A DNA stretch of 34,694 nucleotides from Verrucomicrobiota bacterium (GCA_029865985.1 JARXAF010000097.1:1-34694), one strand, 5' to 3'; counted from the first letter of the stretch, positions 7,551 through 17,427 are shown. Program-made: numbers and translations. Notes: a model not told the origin generated them from the letters alone.

Positions 7551-9989
7551 CTACTCCTTGAGTTGCCGCTTGGCCTTGCGGGCCTCCGCCTTCTCGTTGT
7601 TCTCGAATTCCTTCTCGGCCACGCGAACGCCCGGCAACCGCTGGCGTTCCTGATCGGCCACCTCGCCTGCGTCCGTCGGTGTCGCCAGAATGCTGGGTCG
7701 GATGAGGATCATCAACTCGGTGCGGGAACTGTTCTGGCTGCGCTTGGAGAAAGCCGCCCCGAGGTAAGGGATGTCCTTGAGGAGCGGAACCCCCGACTTC
7801 TGCTTGTCGGTGCTGGTGGTGATATAACCACCGAGCAAGACGGCATCCTTGTCGCGCACCGTCACGAATGAACTGGCCGAACGGGTCTGAGTCGTGGGAG
7901 CGCTGAGTCCATTGCCGAGGTCCAGATTGGAGCCCAGATTGTCCACCGTCTGATCAATTTGCATGACCACCAGATTGTCCGGGGTGATGAAGGGTGTGAC
8001 ATTCAACCCGACACCCACCTGCTGACGGGTGATAGACTGGCTGTTGCCGAAATTGCCGCCGCCAAAAAAGGATCCGGATACAAAAGGCACTTCGGAACCC
8101 ACAAAGAAGCTGCCCGGGGTGGCATGCGAGGTGATGACCCGCGGGCGCTGGATCACATTGACCCGGCTATCCGCTGCGATGGCATTGATGGCAATGTCCC
8201 AATTCTGGCCGATCTGAGCGAAGTAGGAGAGACCGGACCCTGAGGTGGCCGGGATACCATTGACGACATTGGTTCCGACACCGCTGCCGGTGGACCGCCC
8301 CAACTGCTTGAGGAATTCTGAACCGGTACCCAGCGGCGCACCGGAAGGATTGTTCACCACCCCACCGCCCCGGTTGTTGGAGTTGTCTCCAAACTGCGCC
8401 GGCCGCTGAGCCGCACTGATTCCGTAATTCCAACCCGCACTCAGATTGACCTCCATGATGATGGCCTCGACCAGCACCTGTGGCAAAAGGGTGTCCACCT
8501 TCACCAGCACCTCACGCAGCTTGGCGATGTCTTTCTTGTTGCCGTAAACGATGAGCGAATTAGATCGCTGATCGGCCGTGATGCTGACCGTTTGCAGCAA
8601 CTCGGAAAGCCCACCATAACCCGCACCAGCACCGGCGCCACCTCGGCCCATGGCATTGAATCGGTTTTGGAAACTACCTGTATTGACGGCCGATCCCGGT
8701 TGATTGATGCCTCCGCCCAACTGCTGGCCACCCAATCGTCCAGAATTACCCAGGCGACCAGCGCCCCCCAACTGATTCATTCCGCCGAACTGGCCACCGC
8801 CGCCGAACTGGTTCATTCCCGAACCCATACCGCCCACGCCTCCCATTCCACCGCGGCGTCCACCCATCCCGCCTCCCATTCCGCCAACGCCGCCAGCACC
8901 TCCGACACCCCCGCCCGGGGTTCCGCTGACTCCGCCGCCGCCGATGACACTCGTGAGGGTCGCGTAAATCTCATCCACCTTGCCGTACTTGATAGGGATG
9001 ACCTCGAGCTGAAAGTCTTCCTCCACCTCGATATCCACTTTCGCCAGCACTTCGAGCATTCGCTTCACGTTGATGGCGTAGTCACGCAACACCAGCGTCT
9101 TGGTGCTCGCCAGGGCGACGATGCCATTGGCGTTCTTCGCGAAGGGGGTGATCGTCGGAACCGCTTCTTCGATGGCCACATGCTTCAGTTGGACCACATG
9201 GGTCACGAACTGGCTGGCTTCGGCATATTGGTCAGCCGGTTTGTCCGAGAATTTGGCACCCTCTTGCAATGCCTGAGCCACCGGCACCGCAGTGACGAAC
9301 TTCTCGCCCTGAGGAATCATGGTGATGCCATTGAGGGCCAACACCGTGTCCCACATCTGAACCTCTTCGTCTTCGGAAAGGGCGGTCTGGGTATCGATGC
9401 TGATCTTCACCTGGGGCAGACCCTGGGCCCGAAGCACCGTCCGCTTAACCAAAGGACCATAAACTTGGTCGAGGAAGACATTCAGATCCTGATCCTTGAA
9501 GACGATGGAATCACTGGGCTGATTGGTTCCACGATTCTCACGCAACGCCTTCAGAGTGGCATCATTGATCGCCTGATCCTCCTCCGAAGGCTGACCCGCC
9601 TTGGCAGCAGCTGCCGCGGCTGGCTTGCCGGCACCCGCCCCCGACTTGGCCGCCCCGGTCGCTCCCGGCGGTGCCGGCGGCAGTTGAGGCGTTGCACGCG
9701 GGAAGGAGCGTGGCAAGGCTGAAGGGAAATTGGTCGAGCCAACTGCGACCGGTGCCGCAGCATTCGTAGCCTTCCTCAAACGTGACGGGGGCTCAGGAAA
9801 CGGAGGGATGGTGTCAACCGGCGCATTCGCAGGAACCACCGGAGTAGCCGGAGCCACCGTGGCCGCAGGAACCAGAGTCGCCGGAGCCAATGGGGCGCCC
9901 GGTGCAGCAGAGGCGGCAGGAGCCTGTCCGAAAAGGTGACCCGCGGTGATGGCCGCAACGACCGCGAGATGGATGAGAGGCGTGTTCAC
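7551..9989 (-). CDS. gspD: Type II/IV secretion secretin (GspD/PilQ-like)
   Basis: VEAIIMEVNLSAGWNYG, VNVIQRPRVITSHATPGSFFVGSEVPFVSG, VGVGLNVTPFITPDNLVVMQIDQ, LLGGYITTSTDKQKSGVPLLKDIPYLGAAF, SRTELMILIRPSIL. Confidence 0.93.
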   Translation of the reverse strand: MNTPLIHLAVVAAITAGHLFGQAPAASAAPGAPLAPATLVPAATVAPATPVVPANAPVDTIPPFPEPPSRLRKATNAAAPVAVGSTNFPSALPRSFPRATPQLPPAPPGATGAAKSGAGAGKPAAAAAAKAGQPSEEDQAINDATLKALRENRGTNQPSDSIVFKDQDLNVFLDQVYGPLVKRTVLRAQGLPQVKISIDTQTALSEDEEVQMWDTVLALNGITMIPQGEKFVTAVPVAQALQEGAKFSDKPADQYAEASQFVTHVVQLKHVAIEEAVPTITPFAKNANGIVALASTKTLVLRDYAINVKRMLEVLAKVDIEVEEDFQLEVIPIKYGKVDEIYATLTSVIGGGGVSGTPGGGVGGAGGVGGMGGGMGGRRGGMGGVGGMGSGMNQFGGGGQFGGMNQLGGAGRLGNSGRLGGQQLGGGINQPGSAVNTGSFQNRFNAMGRGGAGAGAGYGGLSELLQTVSITADQRSNSLIVYGNKKDIAKLREVLVKVDTLLPQVLVEAIIMEVNLSAGWNYGISAAQRPAQFGDNSNNRGGGVVNNPSGAPLGTGSEFLKQLGRSTGSGVGTNVVNGIPATSGSGLSYFAQIGQNWDIAINAIAADSRVNVIQRPRVITSHATPGSFFVGSEVPFVSGSFFGGGNFGNSQSITRQQVGVGLNVTPFITPDNLVVMQIDQTVDNLGSNLDLGNGLSAPTTQTRSASSFVTVRDKDAVLLGGYITTSTDKQKSGVPLLKDIPYLGAAFSKRSQNSSRTELMILIRPSILATPTDAGEVADQERQRLPGVRVAEKEFENNEKAEARKAKRQLKE

Positions 9990-9995
9990 AATCGG

Positions 9996-10736
9996 TTACT
10001 TCTTGGTTGGCGCGTTGGTTCCGGTGACGCGCGACGTGGCTGCTGCGTTGGTAGAAGATTTGGGTTTGGCGGCCGATCCGGAAGCCGGGGCCGCCGAAGC
10101 CCCGCCCGAAGCCTTGGCTCCCGGCTTGGATTCAGTCGTCTTGGGAACGGACCCTGCCGGCGCGGCGGCCTTGGGTTTCTTTTGGAAGCTGGCAACAAAC
10201 GTCACCGAGGCGCTGAGATTCTGACCGCTGTTGTCGAGGCGCAACCGGCTCATGTCGCGAACACGGATCATCGAATCGCTCGAACCCAGCGCGTAGAGGA
10301 AATTCACAAACCCCTCCTCCTTGGAGGTGAGGTCCACGATGACGATTTGCTCATCGAAAAAATTAGTGTCCTTCGATGAGCTCATACGCAACGACGCGAT
10401 TTGCGGAGACACCCGACCCAAATTGACTCCATTGGTCGCAGCCGCAGCCGTAATCCCCTGCTGCACCCGGTTGGCTTGCTCCTCGGGTAGAACCTGACCT
10501 CCGGCTCCCTCCAAATCCTTTAGAAGCTTCTCGAGGGTTGATTTCTTGGACACCTCCTTGAAGTAAATCTGCTTCTGGCCCTCGAGCTTGGTTCGCTCAC
10601 GAACCATGATGTCCCATTCAGCAAAGTAAGGCCAAATGAACCAATAATTGAACAGCAGGCCCATGACGCAAAGGCCCACAATGGCCATCCGACGCTCTGT
10701 CGGAGCCAAATTCAACCGATCGAACCAGCGGGTCAT
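9996..10736 (-). CDS. GspM/PilO-like assembly protein
   Basis: Single N-terminal TM (IVGLCVMGLLFNYWFIWPYF), coiled-coil, ferredoxin-like periplasmic region; between secretin and GspL-like genes. Confidence 0.7.
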   Translation of the reverse strand: MTRWFDRLNLAPTERRMAIVGLCVMGLLFNYWFIWPYFAEWDIMVRERTKLEGQKQIYFKEVSKKSTLEKLLKDLEGAGGQVLPEEQANRVQQGITAAAATNGVNLGRVSPQIASLRMSSSKDTNFFDEQIVIVDLTSKEEGFVNFLYALGSSDSMIRVRDMSRLRLDNSGQNLSASVTFVASFQKKPKAAAPAGSVPKTTESKPGAKASGGASAAPASGSAAKPKSSTNAAATSRVTGTNAPTKK

Positions 10737-12112
10737 GGAGTCACCGCCTCCTCTCTGCGCAATTCCGCCTCGAAGCTCCAGGACAAGGTGTTGCCGCGGG
10801 GAGTCATGGTCGCCGGCTTGACCTCGGAAAAGAGCGGCTTGCCCTCCGAGGTCACGGCTCGGAGCAAATCATTGAATCGGATGACCTCGGCGCGGTCGCC
10901 CTCTGATGCATTGCCATTGATGGCCAACGTTCGACCGTTCTTGAAATCCATCTGAACGAGGGTGAGAGACTCAGGCAACTTTTCGACGACCGCATTCCAA
11001 CAATCGAGCGCAGCAAACCTCAGCGCCACCTGCTCCTGCAGAACCCGCACCCGGGCCTTGAGTTGCAGCGTGTTGGTGTACTGCAACGCCATCGAGCGGG
11101 TCTCACCTCGGAGCGTGTCGACCGAGGATTTATTGAAAGTAAGCACCGCCAAATAGACAAACACGCCCGCGAGGTACGTCATGGCCAAAGCGGTAAGGCC
11201 TTTGACCCACAAGGAGTCCACATACTGACGTCGCTGACGGGTTCGAACCTCCTCCGGGATCAACGAGGCTGGAGAGGGCTGCAACGCATGATTGGCGGTC
11301 AGTTGAGCCAGATCGGGCTCAGCTCCGGGAGTCTCTATCGAGACCGGTTGACTGCACCAACCGCGCAATGCTTCGACGAGGGGTGAGGCCTCCGACAGGG
11401 GTGCGACCACGGTCACCGAAGGCAACAACGTGAGCCAACCATCCAGCTCAGCGGCCCATGCCGTGCCATTCAATTGGGCCAGAAGCAATTCAGAAGCACC
11501 CTGAACCGGCAAACGGATGAGTGACACATCCCGAAGCACGCTGCTCGACCACCATCCGATGAGTGCCACCTGTTGGTCACCCGCTCCATCGATCACAATA
11601 CGCAGCAAGTCGCCTCGAACCGGCTTGGACAACAATTGTCGAACCATCGGCAACTCAATCCGATCAACCATGTACCCGCCTTGTTCCAACGTCTCGACAA
11701 AGGCTTCGACGGCGGATCGAGCGGCGATGGTCACCAACGCCGTCTGCTGCGTGGCATCCGGGTGCGGAACACTCTCAACGGTCCAAACCACCTGGGCGGG
11801 CGGCATCGGAGAGAGCCTCTCGAGCTGAAACTCAATCATCCCGGCCAACTCGCCCGGAGCACAGGCCGGGAGTTGGACTGCCCGCAGAAACACCGCCTCG
11901 GGCGGCATCCAGGCGATATCCAGACGGGAACGGAGCAGGAGTCGCCAATCACGCGACACGACATGGACCGGCAACGCCTTGTCGGCGGCGACCTCCCATT
12001 GGCCAGCCGGCGCGGCACTGCCCTTGTTGACCGCAAACTGGTAAAGGTGTCGGTCGCCCATCTGGAGCGACAACACATTGCAGGCATGCGGAATGGGTGC
12101 AGGCTTGCTCAT
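10733..12112 (-). CDS. GspL / PilM-PilN fusion-like assembly protein
   Basis: Cytoplasmic actin-like N-terminal half (VFLRAVQLPACAPGELAGMIEFQLERLSPMP), TM, PilN-like C-terminal half; 4-bp overlaps with neighbours. Confidence 0.75.
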   Translation of the reverse strand: MSKPAPIPHACNVLSLQMGDRHLYQFAVNKGSAAPAGQWEVAADKALPVHVVSRDWRLLLRSRLDIAWMPPEAVFLRAVQLPACAPGELAGMIEFQLERLSPMPPAQVVWTVESVPHPDATQQTALVTIAARSAVEAFVETLEQGGYMVDRIELPMVRQLLSKPVRGDLLRIVIDGAGDQQVALIGWWSSSVLRDVSLIRLPVQGASELLLAQLNGTAWAAELDGWLTLLPSVTVVAPLSEASPLVEALRGWCSQPVSIETPGAEPDLAQLTANHALQPSPASLIPEEVRTRQRRQYVDSLWVKGLTALAMTYLAGVFVYLAVLTFNKSSVDTLRGETRSMALQYTNTLQLKARVRVLQEQVALRFAALDCWNAVVEKLPESLTLVQMDFKNGRTLAINGNASEGDRAEVIRFNDLLRAVTSEGKPLFSEVKPATMTPRGNTLSWSFEAELRREEAVTP

Positions 12113-13854
12113 GCCGGAACACCCCCGTGATTTCCGGCCAAAGTCTTCACATGTTCTTCGTTCTGAGTGACGCGCAGCACCTCTTCAACGGTCGTCACAC
12201 CCGCCTTCACCTTGGTCCATCCGTCTTGACGGAGCGTGCGCATGCCCTGCTTGCGGGCGATGTCCGCCAGTGTTGCGGCGGAAACTCGGTTCATGACCAA
12301 AGGCCGGATCGCTTCGGTGACCACCAGCAACTCATGGATGCCGGTGCGCCCCTGATATCCCAACTGACGGCAGGCCTCGCAACCAACCCCCTTGCGGAAG
12401 TCTGTGGAATCGATTTCGTCTTCAGGGAACCCCACCTTGATGAGGTAGTCGCGATCGATCTTCTGCGACTTGGAACAACTCGGGCAAATCGTCCGAACCA
12501 AGCGCTGGGCCATGATGGCCTCGACTGAAGAAGCAACGAGGAACGGCTCGATCCCCATATCGATCAACCGGGTGAAAGCGCTGGCTGCATCGTTGGTGTG
12601 CAAGGTGCTGAAGACCAGATGACCGGTCAGCGAGGCACGGATGGCAATTTCGGCGGTCTCGGTGTCACGAATTTCACCGACCATGACCACGTTGGGATCT
12701 TGACGGAGAATGTGACGCAGCCCCACTGCGAAGGTCAGCCCGATGTCCGAACGCACGGGAATCTGGTTGATGCCCTTGAGCTCATATTCCACCGGTTCTT
12801 CGATGGTGATGATGCGCTTGGTGACCGAGTTGATGGTCGAAAGAAAGGCGTAGAGGGAGGTCGATTTGCCGGATCCCGTGGGCCCAGTGACCAGAATGAT
12901 TCCGTGCGGCTTGACGATGAGCTCGCGGATAAGAGCGTCTTCGTGCGGGGCGAAGCCCAGCTTCTCGAGGCTGAAGAAGATCTTGCCGCGCAACAACAGA
13001 CGCAGGGAAACGGACTCGCCCCACACCGTCGGCACCGTAGACACGCGGATGTCGATTTCCTCACCCTTGATGCGGACATTGATGCGCCCGTCTTGCGGCA
13101 GACGCTTCTCGGCGATGTTCATCCCGGCCATCACCTTGATGCGTGAAATCAGCGCCGCCTGATAGCGCTTGATTTGCGGAGGCAGCGGCGTCTGATGAAG
13201 AATGCCATCGATGCGGTAGCGGATGCGCAACTCATCCTCGGAAGGCTCGAAGTGGATGTCGGTCGCCCGGTCCTTGAAGGCCTCCCAAATGACTTGGTTG
13301 ACGAACTTGATGACGCTGGCGTCCTGATCGTCTCCGGTGATTTCGCGCCCGCCGTCGATCTCCAATTCAATGGCGTCGTCCTCCTCGGCCATTTCGTCGA
13401 GGGTTTCGGCTCCGACGCCGTAATACTTCTTCAGTGCCTTTTCGATCTCACTGCGGGTGGCCAGAGCGTACCGAACAGCCCCACCCACATCGAACTGAAC
13501 GCTCGCCAACATGGCCGCATCGAAAGGATCGGCCACAGCGACCGACAACACTCCGCCTTCATCAGAAAAGGGGATGATGGAGAACTGGAAAGCCACCTTG
13601 GTGCTGATGCGCTTGCGAACCTCCGTAGCGATGCTGAGTTTGGCCAAATCGACAAACTCGATGGACAAGGCGGCAGACAACTTCTGAAGAAACGCCTCTT
13701 CAGCCAGACCGGCTTCCCGAGCGAAGAAGGTCAATCGGGGCTCGGTACCACCGCCCTCGACCGAACGCCGCCAAGCCTCGGACCATTGGTCAAACTGGGC
13801 AGGCGTGATGAGGCCTGCCTGGTTCAAAATGGATTTCAGTGGCGTGTACGACAT
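12109..13854 (-). CDS. gspE: Type II secretion / type IV pilus assembly ATPase (GspE/PilB)
   Basis: GPTGSGKSTSLYAFL, IITIEEPVEYEL, LRQDPNVVMVGEIRDTETAEIAIRASLTGHLVFSTLHTNDAASA; tetracysteine CPSC...CEAC. Confidence 0.96.
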   Translation of the reverse strand: MSYTPLKSILNQAGLITPAQFDQWSEAWRRSVEGGGTEPRLTFFAREAGLAEEAFLQKLSAALSIEFVDLAKLSIATEVRKRISTKVAFQFSIIPFSDEGGVLSVAVADPFDAAMLASVQFDVGGAVRYALATRSEIEKALKKYYGVGAETLDEMAEEDDAIELEIDGGREITGDDQDASVIKFVNQVIWEAFKDRATDIHFEPSEDELRIRYRIDGILHQTPLPPQIKRYQAALISRIKVMAGMNIAEKRLPQDGRINVRIKGEEIDIRVSTVPTVWGESVSLRLLLRGKIFFSLEKLGFAPHEDALIRELIVKPHGIILVTGPTGSGKSTSLYAFLSTINSVTKRIITIEEPVEYELKGINQIPVRSDIGLTFAVGLRHILRQDPNVVMVGEIRDTETAEIAIRASLTGHLVFSTLHTNDAASAFTRLIDMGIEPFLVASSVEAIMAQRLVRTICPSCSKSQKIDRDYLIKVGFPEDEIDSTDFRKGVGCEACRQLGYQGRTGIHELLVVTEAIRPLVMNRVSAATLADIARKQGMRTLRQDGWTKVKAGVTTVEEVLRVTQNEEHVKTLAGNHGGVPA

Positions 13855-14035
13855 GCGAAACGACTTCCCTGCAACAGCGACCGGCGGGAAAAGTTGCGGG
13901 AGAAGTTCCAGACCAACGCCGCTAAAGCGCTGCCAGACCGACTACCACTGACCTTGCCGGCGCATACCGAAACCGAAGAATGCCTCCGAGGAAACGCTTT
14001 TCCTGAATACTTCCCGAGGTTCTGATGCCCCGCAG

Positions 14036-15010
14036 TTGAACCATTCCCCCGATCTCGATCTTTATCCCAACAGCCGTGCTGCCCGGGATGCTTGGATTCT
14101 GGCCCGCCGGGCGGGCATCGCGCGAACCGGGGGACTGCATCCCCGGCATCCTTCGCATTGGCTGCGGGAATGCGAACCCAATCCGGCCGGGGGACAGGCT
14201 TCCATCCTGACGGTGTTCCTGACCAACAAGGAATGCCCTTGGCGTTGCCTGATGTGCGACTTGTGGCGCCACACGCTCGAAGAAACGGTTCCTGGAGGGG
14301 CCATTCCGGAACAAGTGGAGCGTGCCTTCGCAGCAGACCAGTCCGAACACCCCAAGCAGGCCCAGTGGCTGAAACTCTACAACGCCGGCTCGTTTTTTGA
14401 TCCGCAGGCCATACCGGCGGCGGATTGGCCGGAATTGGCCCGGAAGGCGCGTTCCTTCGAACGGCTCGTGGTCGAATGCCACCCGAAACTCATCCGTGAA
14501 GAGCGCGTTCTTCCCTTCCAACACGAACTCGGCGCCGACACCCGACTGGAACTCGCACTCGGTCTGGAGACAGCCCATCCCGAGGTCCTCGAACGCCTGA
14601 ACAAAGGGATCGATCGGGAAAGCTTCCAGCGCTCCGCCGAATGGATCCGGCGTCACGACATGGACCTGAGGGTCTTCGTTTTGGTCAAGCCGCCCTTCCT
14701 CAACGAATCCGAGGCTCTAGAATGGGCCTGCCGATCCATGGACTTCGCCTTCGATTGCGGCGCCAACACCATTTCACTCATTCCGACTCGATCTGGGAAT
14801 GGTGCCTTGGAATGGCTGGAGGCCCGAGGTGAATTCTCCCCACCCCGCCCCGAGACCTTGGAAGCGGCCCTGAGCTACGGGATTGGATTGGGTCGCGGAC
14901 GGGTCCTAGCCGATACCTGGGATTTGGAACGCCTTGAAACAGACTCCATTCGCCGAGCTTCGCTTCTGAGCCGACTGGAAAATGGCAATCGGACCCAGCG
15001 GAATGGCTGA
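14036..15010 (+). CDS. Radical SAM protein (Elp3/archaeosine-synthase-like); TTG start uncertain
   Basis: CPWRCLMCDLW (CX3CX2C); ALGLETAHPEVLERLNKGI; FVLVKPPFLNESEALEW. Confidence 0.85.
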   Translation: MNHSPDLDLYPNSRAARDAWILARRAGIARTGGLHPRHPSHWLRECEPNPAGGQASILTVFLTNKECPWRCLMCDLWRHTLEETVPGGAIPEQVERAFAADQSEHPKQAQWLKLYNAGSFFDPQAIPAADWPELARKARSFERLVVECHPKLIREERVLPFQHELGADTRLELALGLETAHPEVLERLNKGIDRESFQRSAEWIRRHDMDLRVFVLVKPPFLNESEALEWACRSMDFAFDCGANTISLIPTRSGNGALEWLEARGEFSPPRPETLEAALSYGIGLGRGRVLADTWDLERLETDSIRRASLLSRLENGNRTQRNG

Positions 15011-15079
15011 CTGGAAACCCTATGGATTAAGGCATCCGGTCCCTCCGAAGATCCCCAGTGGTCCGGAGAGAAGAGGCAA

Positions 15080-16090
15080 TCACCACTCGAGAATGGCAGC
15101 TCCCCAGGTGAGGCCGGCTCCAAAAACAACCAGGAGAACCAAGTCTCCGGGTTGTATTCGCCCTTGGCGAACCGCTTCGTCCATGGCTATACCCACGCTG
15201 GCAGCGCTCGTGTTGCCGTAGCGATCCACATTGACGAAAACCTGTTCATCCGTGGCCCCCAAACGTTCGCCCACGGCACTGAGGATGCGCTGATTGGCCT
15301 GATGCGGAATCACGCAACGAATATCCTCAATGGACAACCCACAACGCTCCAGCACCTCATTGGAGGCCGAAACCATGGCTTGAACGGCGTTCTTGAAGGT
15401 CTCCTTGCCATCCATCCGCAGGAAGTGACGACGCCCGGCTACCGACTCCGCCGTCGCTGGACAAGCGCTGCCGCCGCCGGGCAACTCCAGCAAACTGGCT
15501 TTGGACCCATCGCTTCCCAGACTCGTCGTCAACAGGCCACGGGCTCCGGGCCGGTGTTTGAGCACGGCCGCTCCAGCGCCATCGCCAAAAAGAACACAGG
15601 TGTTGCGGTCGGTCCAATCGACCACGGAACTCATTTTCTCGGCACCGATGATCAACACCGTCTCATGCGCACCGGCCTCGATGAATCGGGCGCCGATGTC
15701 CAAGGCGTAGACAAATCCGCTGCACGCGGCCTCGATGTCGAAAGCCACGGCCCGAAGGGCTCCGAGCTTCTGCTGCACCAGACACGCAGTGCTGGGAAAC
15801 GGCATATCCGGCGTGATGGTGGCGACAATGATCAGGTCGATATCTGCGGCGGTGACTCCCGCCGAAGTCATCGCCCGACGCGCGGCCTCCAAAGCCATGT
15901 CCGAAGTCGCCTCTTCAATCCCGGCGATCCGACGCTCGCGAATACCAGTCCGGGTCGTGATCCATTCGTCGGAAGTCTCGACCATCCGCTCCAGCTCAGC
16001 ATTGGTCATCACCCGCTCTGGCACATAGGAGCCCAAGCCCACAATGGAGGCGGAACGAAGCGGTGCGCGTTGGGTTCGGGGATGGTTCAA
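15080..16090 (-). CDS. fabH: 3-oxoacyl-ACP synthase III (FabH); apparent TTG start
   Basis: SIVGLGSYVPERVMTNAELERMVETSDEWITTRTGIRERRI; DIEAACSGFVYAL; CVIPHQANQRI; DRYGNTSAASVGIA. Confidence 0.97.
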   Translation of the reverse strand: MNHPRTQRAPLRSASIVGLGSYVPERVMTNAELERMVETSDEWITTRTGIRERRIAGIEEATSDMALEAARRAMTSAGVTAADIDLIIVATITPDMPFPSTACLVQQKLGALRAVAFDIEAACSGFVYALDIGARFIEAGAHETVLIIGAEKMSSVVDWTDRNTCVLFGDGAGAAVLKHRPGARGLLTTSLGSDGSKASLLELPGGGSACPATAESVAGRRHFLRMDGKETFKNAVQAMVSASNEVLERCGLSIEDIRCVIPHQANQRILSAVGERLGATDEQVFVNVDRYGNTSAASVGIAMDEAVRQGRIQPGDLVLLVVFGAGLTWGAAILEW

Positions 16091-16105
16091 GAGATTCTCT
16101 AAAAA

Positions 16106-17188
16106 TCAGGAGGTCTGCGCCGAATTTTGCGGCGGCACAGGTGATGGAGGATTGGACGCCGGCAGGACGGTTGAGGTCAATGCCACAGCCGAGGCAGCCC
16201 CGGCAATGGCTTGAACCAGTGTCTCATTGAGACCCAGTTGCACAAACCTCACGGCTTGGCTCATGGAATGCCGGACATTGGAGCGTTTGGCGCTTCCATG
16301 GATCTTGATGACACATCCATGGACCCCCAAGAGCGGCGCACCGCCATAGGCTTCAGGGTTCATCCGGGTGCGGATGCGTTGCAAACCACCCCGAGCAATG
16401 GCGGCACCGAGCATTCGCCAAGGATTTGCCGTCAGTTCCTCGCGGAGCATGGCGCCCACCGCTTTGCCCAGACTTTCCGCCGATTTCAGGACGATATTGC
16501 CCACGAAACCATCGCAGACGCAGACATCCACGCCATCCATGAACAAGTCGTAACCCTCACAGTATCCGGTCGCGTTGAGACCCGAAGCGCGAATCAGAGG
16601 CAGCGCGGCACGAGTCAGATCGGTGCCCTTGGATTCTTCACTGCCATTGCTCAAGACACCCACACGGGGACTCTGCTTGCCCAGCATGGCTCGCGAATAG
16701 GCCGAACCCATCACCGCGAACTGCAGCAGGTTTTCCGGAGAGCATTCCGGATTGGCTCCGCCATCCACCAAGACCCACGCCCCGGATTTGGAAGGCATGA
16801 TGCAAGCGATGGTGGGACGTTCGATCCCTTCCAAGGTTCGGAGCCGAATGGTGGCGGCCGCGACAATCCCGCCCGTGTTTCCGGAGGAAATCACCGCATC
16901 GGCCTTGCCGTCCCGCACCAACTCGACGGCCCGCAAGATGGAACAATCCTTCTTCTTGCGCAGGCCTTGGACCGGTTTGTCCTCCATGGTGAGGACCTCG
17001 GAGGCCGGCTCGATCTCGAGGCGCGGATCCAAACAACCGGCGCTTTTCAGCAGCGGTTCCAAGACCGATGGAGGCCCAACCACGTAGAGGCGGGAAATCG
17101 ACGGCTCTGCCGCCAATCCCAGCTTCACGCCCTGGAGGAGTTCCTCCGGACCGTGGTCGCCGCCCATGACGTCCACTGCCAGGCGCAT
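16106..17188 (-). CDS. plsX: Phosphate acyltransferase PlsX
   Basis: MRLAVDVMGGDHGPEELLQGVKLGL; AVISSGNTGGIVA; VCVCDGFVGNIVLKSAE. Confidence 0.96.
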   Translation of the reverse strand: MRLAVDVMGGDHGPEELLQGVKLGLAAEPSISRLYVVGPPSVLEPLLKSAGCLDPRLEIEPASEVLTMEDKPVQGLRKKKDCSILRAVELVRDGKADAVISSGNTGGIVAAATIRLRTLEGIERPTIACIMPSKSGAWVLVDGGANPECSPENLLQFAVMGSAYSRAMLGKQSPRVGVLSNGSEESKGTDLTRAALPLIRASGLNATGYCEGYDLFMDGVDVCVCDGFVGNIVLKSAESLGKAVGAMLREELTANPWRMLGAAIARGGLQRIRTRMNPEAYGGAPLLGVHGCVIKIHGSAKRSNVRHSMSQAVRFVQLGLNETLVQAIAGAASAVALTSTVLPASNPPSPVPPQNSAQTS

Positions 17189-17192
17189 AAGC

Positions 17193-17228
17193 AAAACGCG
17201 CCGGTCCGTCTAAAACGGACACGGCGCG
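17193..17228 (-). terminator. Terminator/attenuator-like hairpin between rpmF and plsX
   Basis: Minus strand CGCGCCG-T-GTCCGT-TTTAG-ACGGACCGGCGCG-TTTT; 13-bp stem with one bulge, then TTTTGCTT and the plsX ATG. Confidence 0.75.
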
Positions 17229-17238
17229 CCTAGAAACA

Positions 17239-17427
17239 TTAGGCTGCGACGCCGACGTTGATCACCTGGCGGCCGTTGTAGAAACCGCACTCGGGGCAAA
17301 CCCGGTGGGGCAACGACGGAGAGGCGCACTGGGTGCAGATCGCCAACTTCGGCAGGGTGAGGACGCTGTTGTAGGCTCGGCGCATGCGTTGACGGCTGCG
17401 CGACGGTTTGCGTTTGGGGACGCCCAT
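17239..17427 (-). CDS. rpmF: 50S ribosomal protein L32 (Zn-ribbon form)
   Basis: MGVPKRKPSRSRQRMRRA; CTQC...CPEC; GFYNGRQVI. Confidence 0.96.
   Translation of the reverse strand: MGVPKRKPSRSRQRMRRAYNSVLTLPKLAICTQCASPSLPHRVCPECGFYNGRQVINVGVAA

Noticed and set aside
8592-9722. 376-aa plus-strand ORF opposite the secretin gene
   Set aside because: Antisense shadow of the GC-rich, Gly-rich gspD frame; low-complexity, His/Arg/Asp-rich translation with no family signature.
9920-9930. GAGCCTGTCCG inside the secretin signal-peptide region
   Set aside because: Coding and mismatched at the last core base; treated as coincidental.
14191-14200. GGGACAGGCT inside the radical SAM gene
   Set aside because: Coding sequence for a GGQAS stretch in a plausible protein context; treated as chance match, not a repeat copy.
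15152-17233. Long plus-strand ORFs (316 and 340 aa) opposite fabH and plsX
   Set aside because: Shadow ORFs of confidently identified genes; no coherent domain content.
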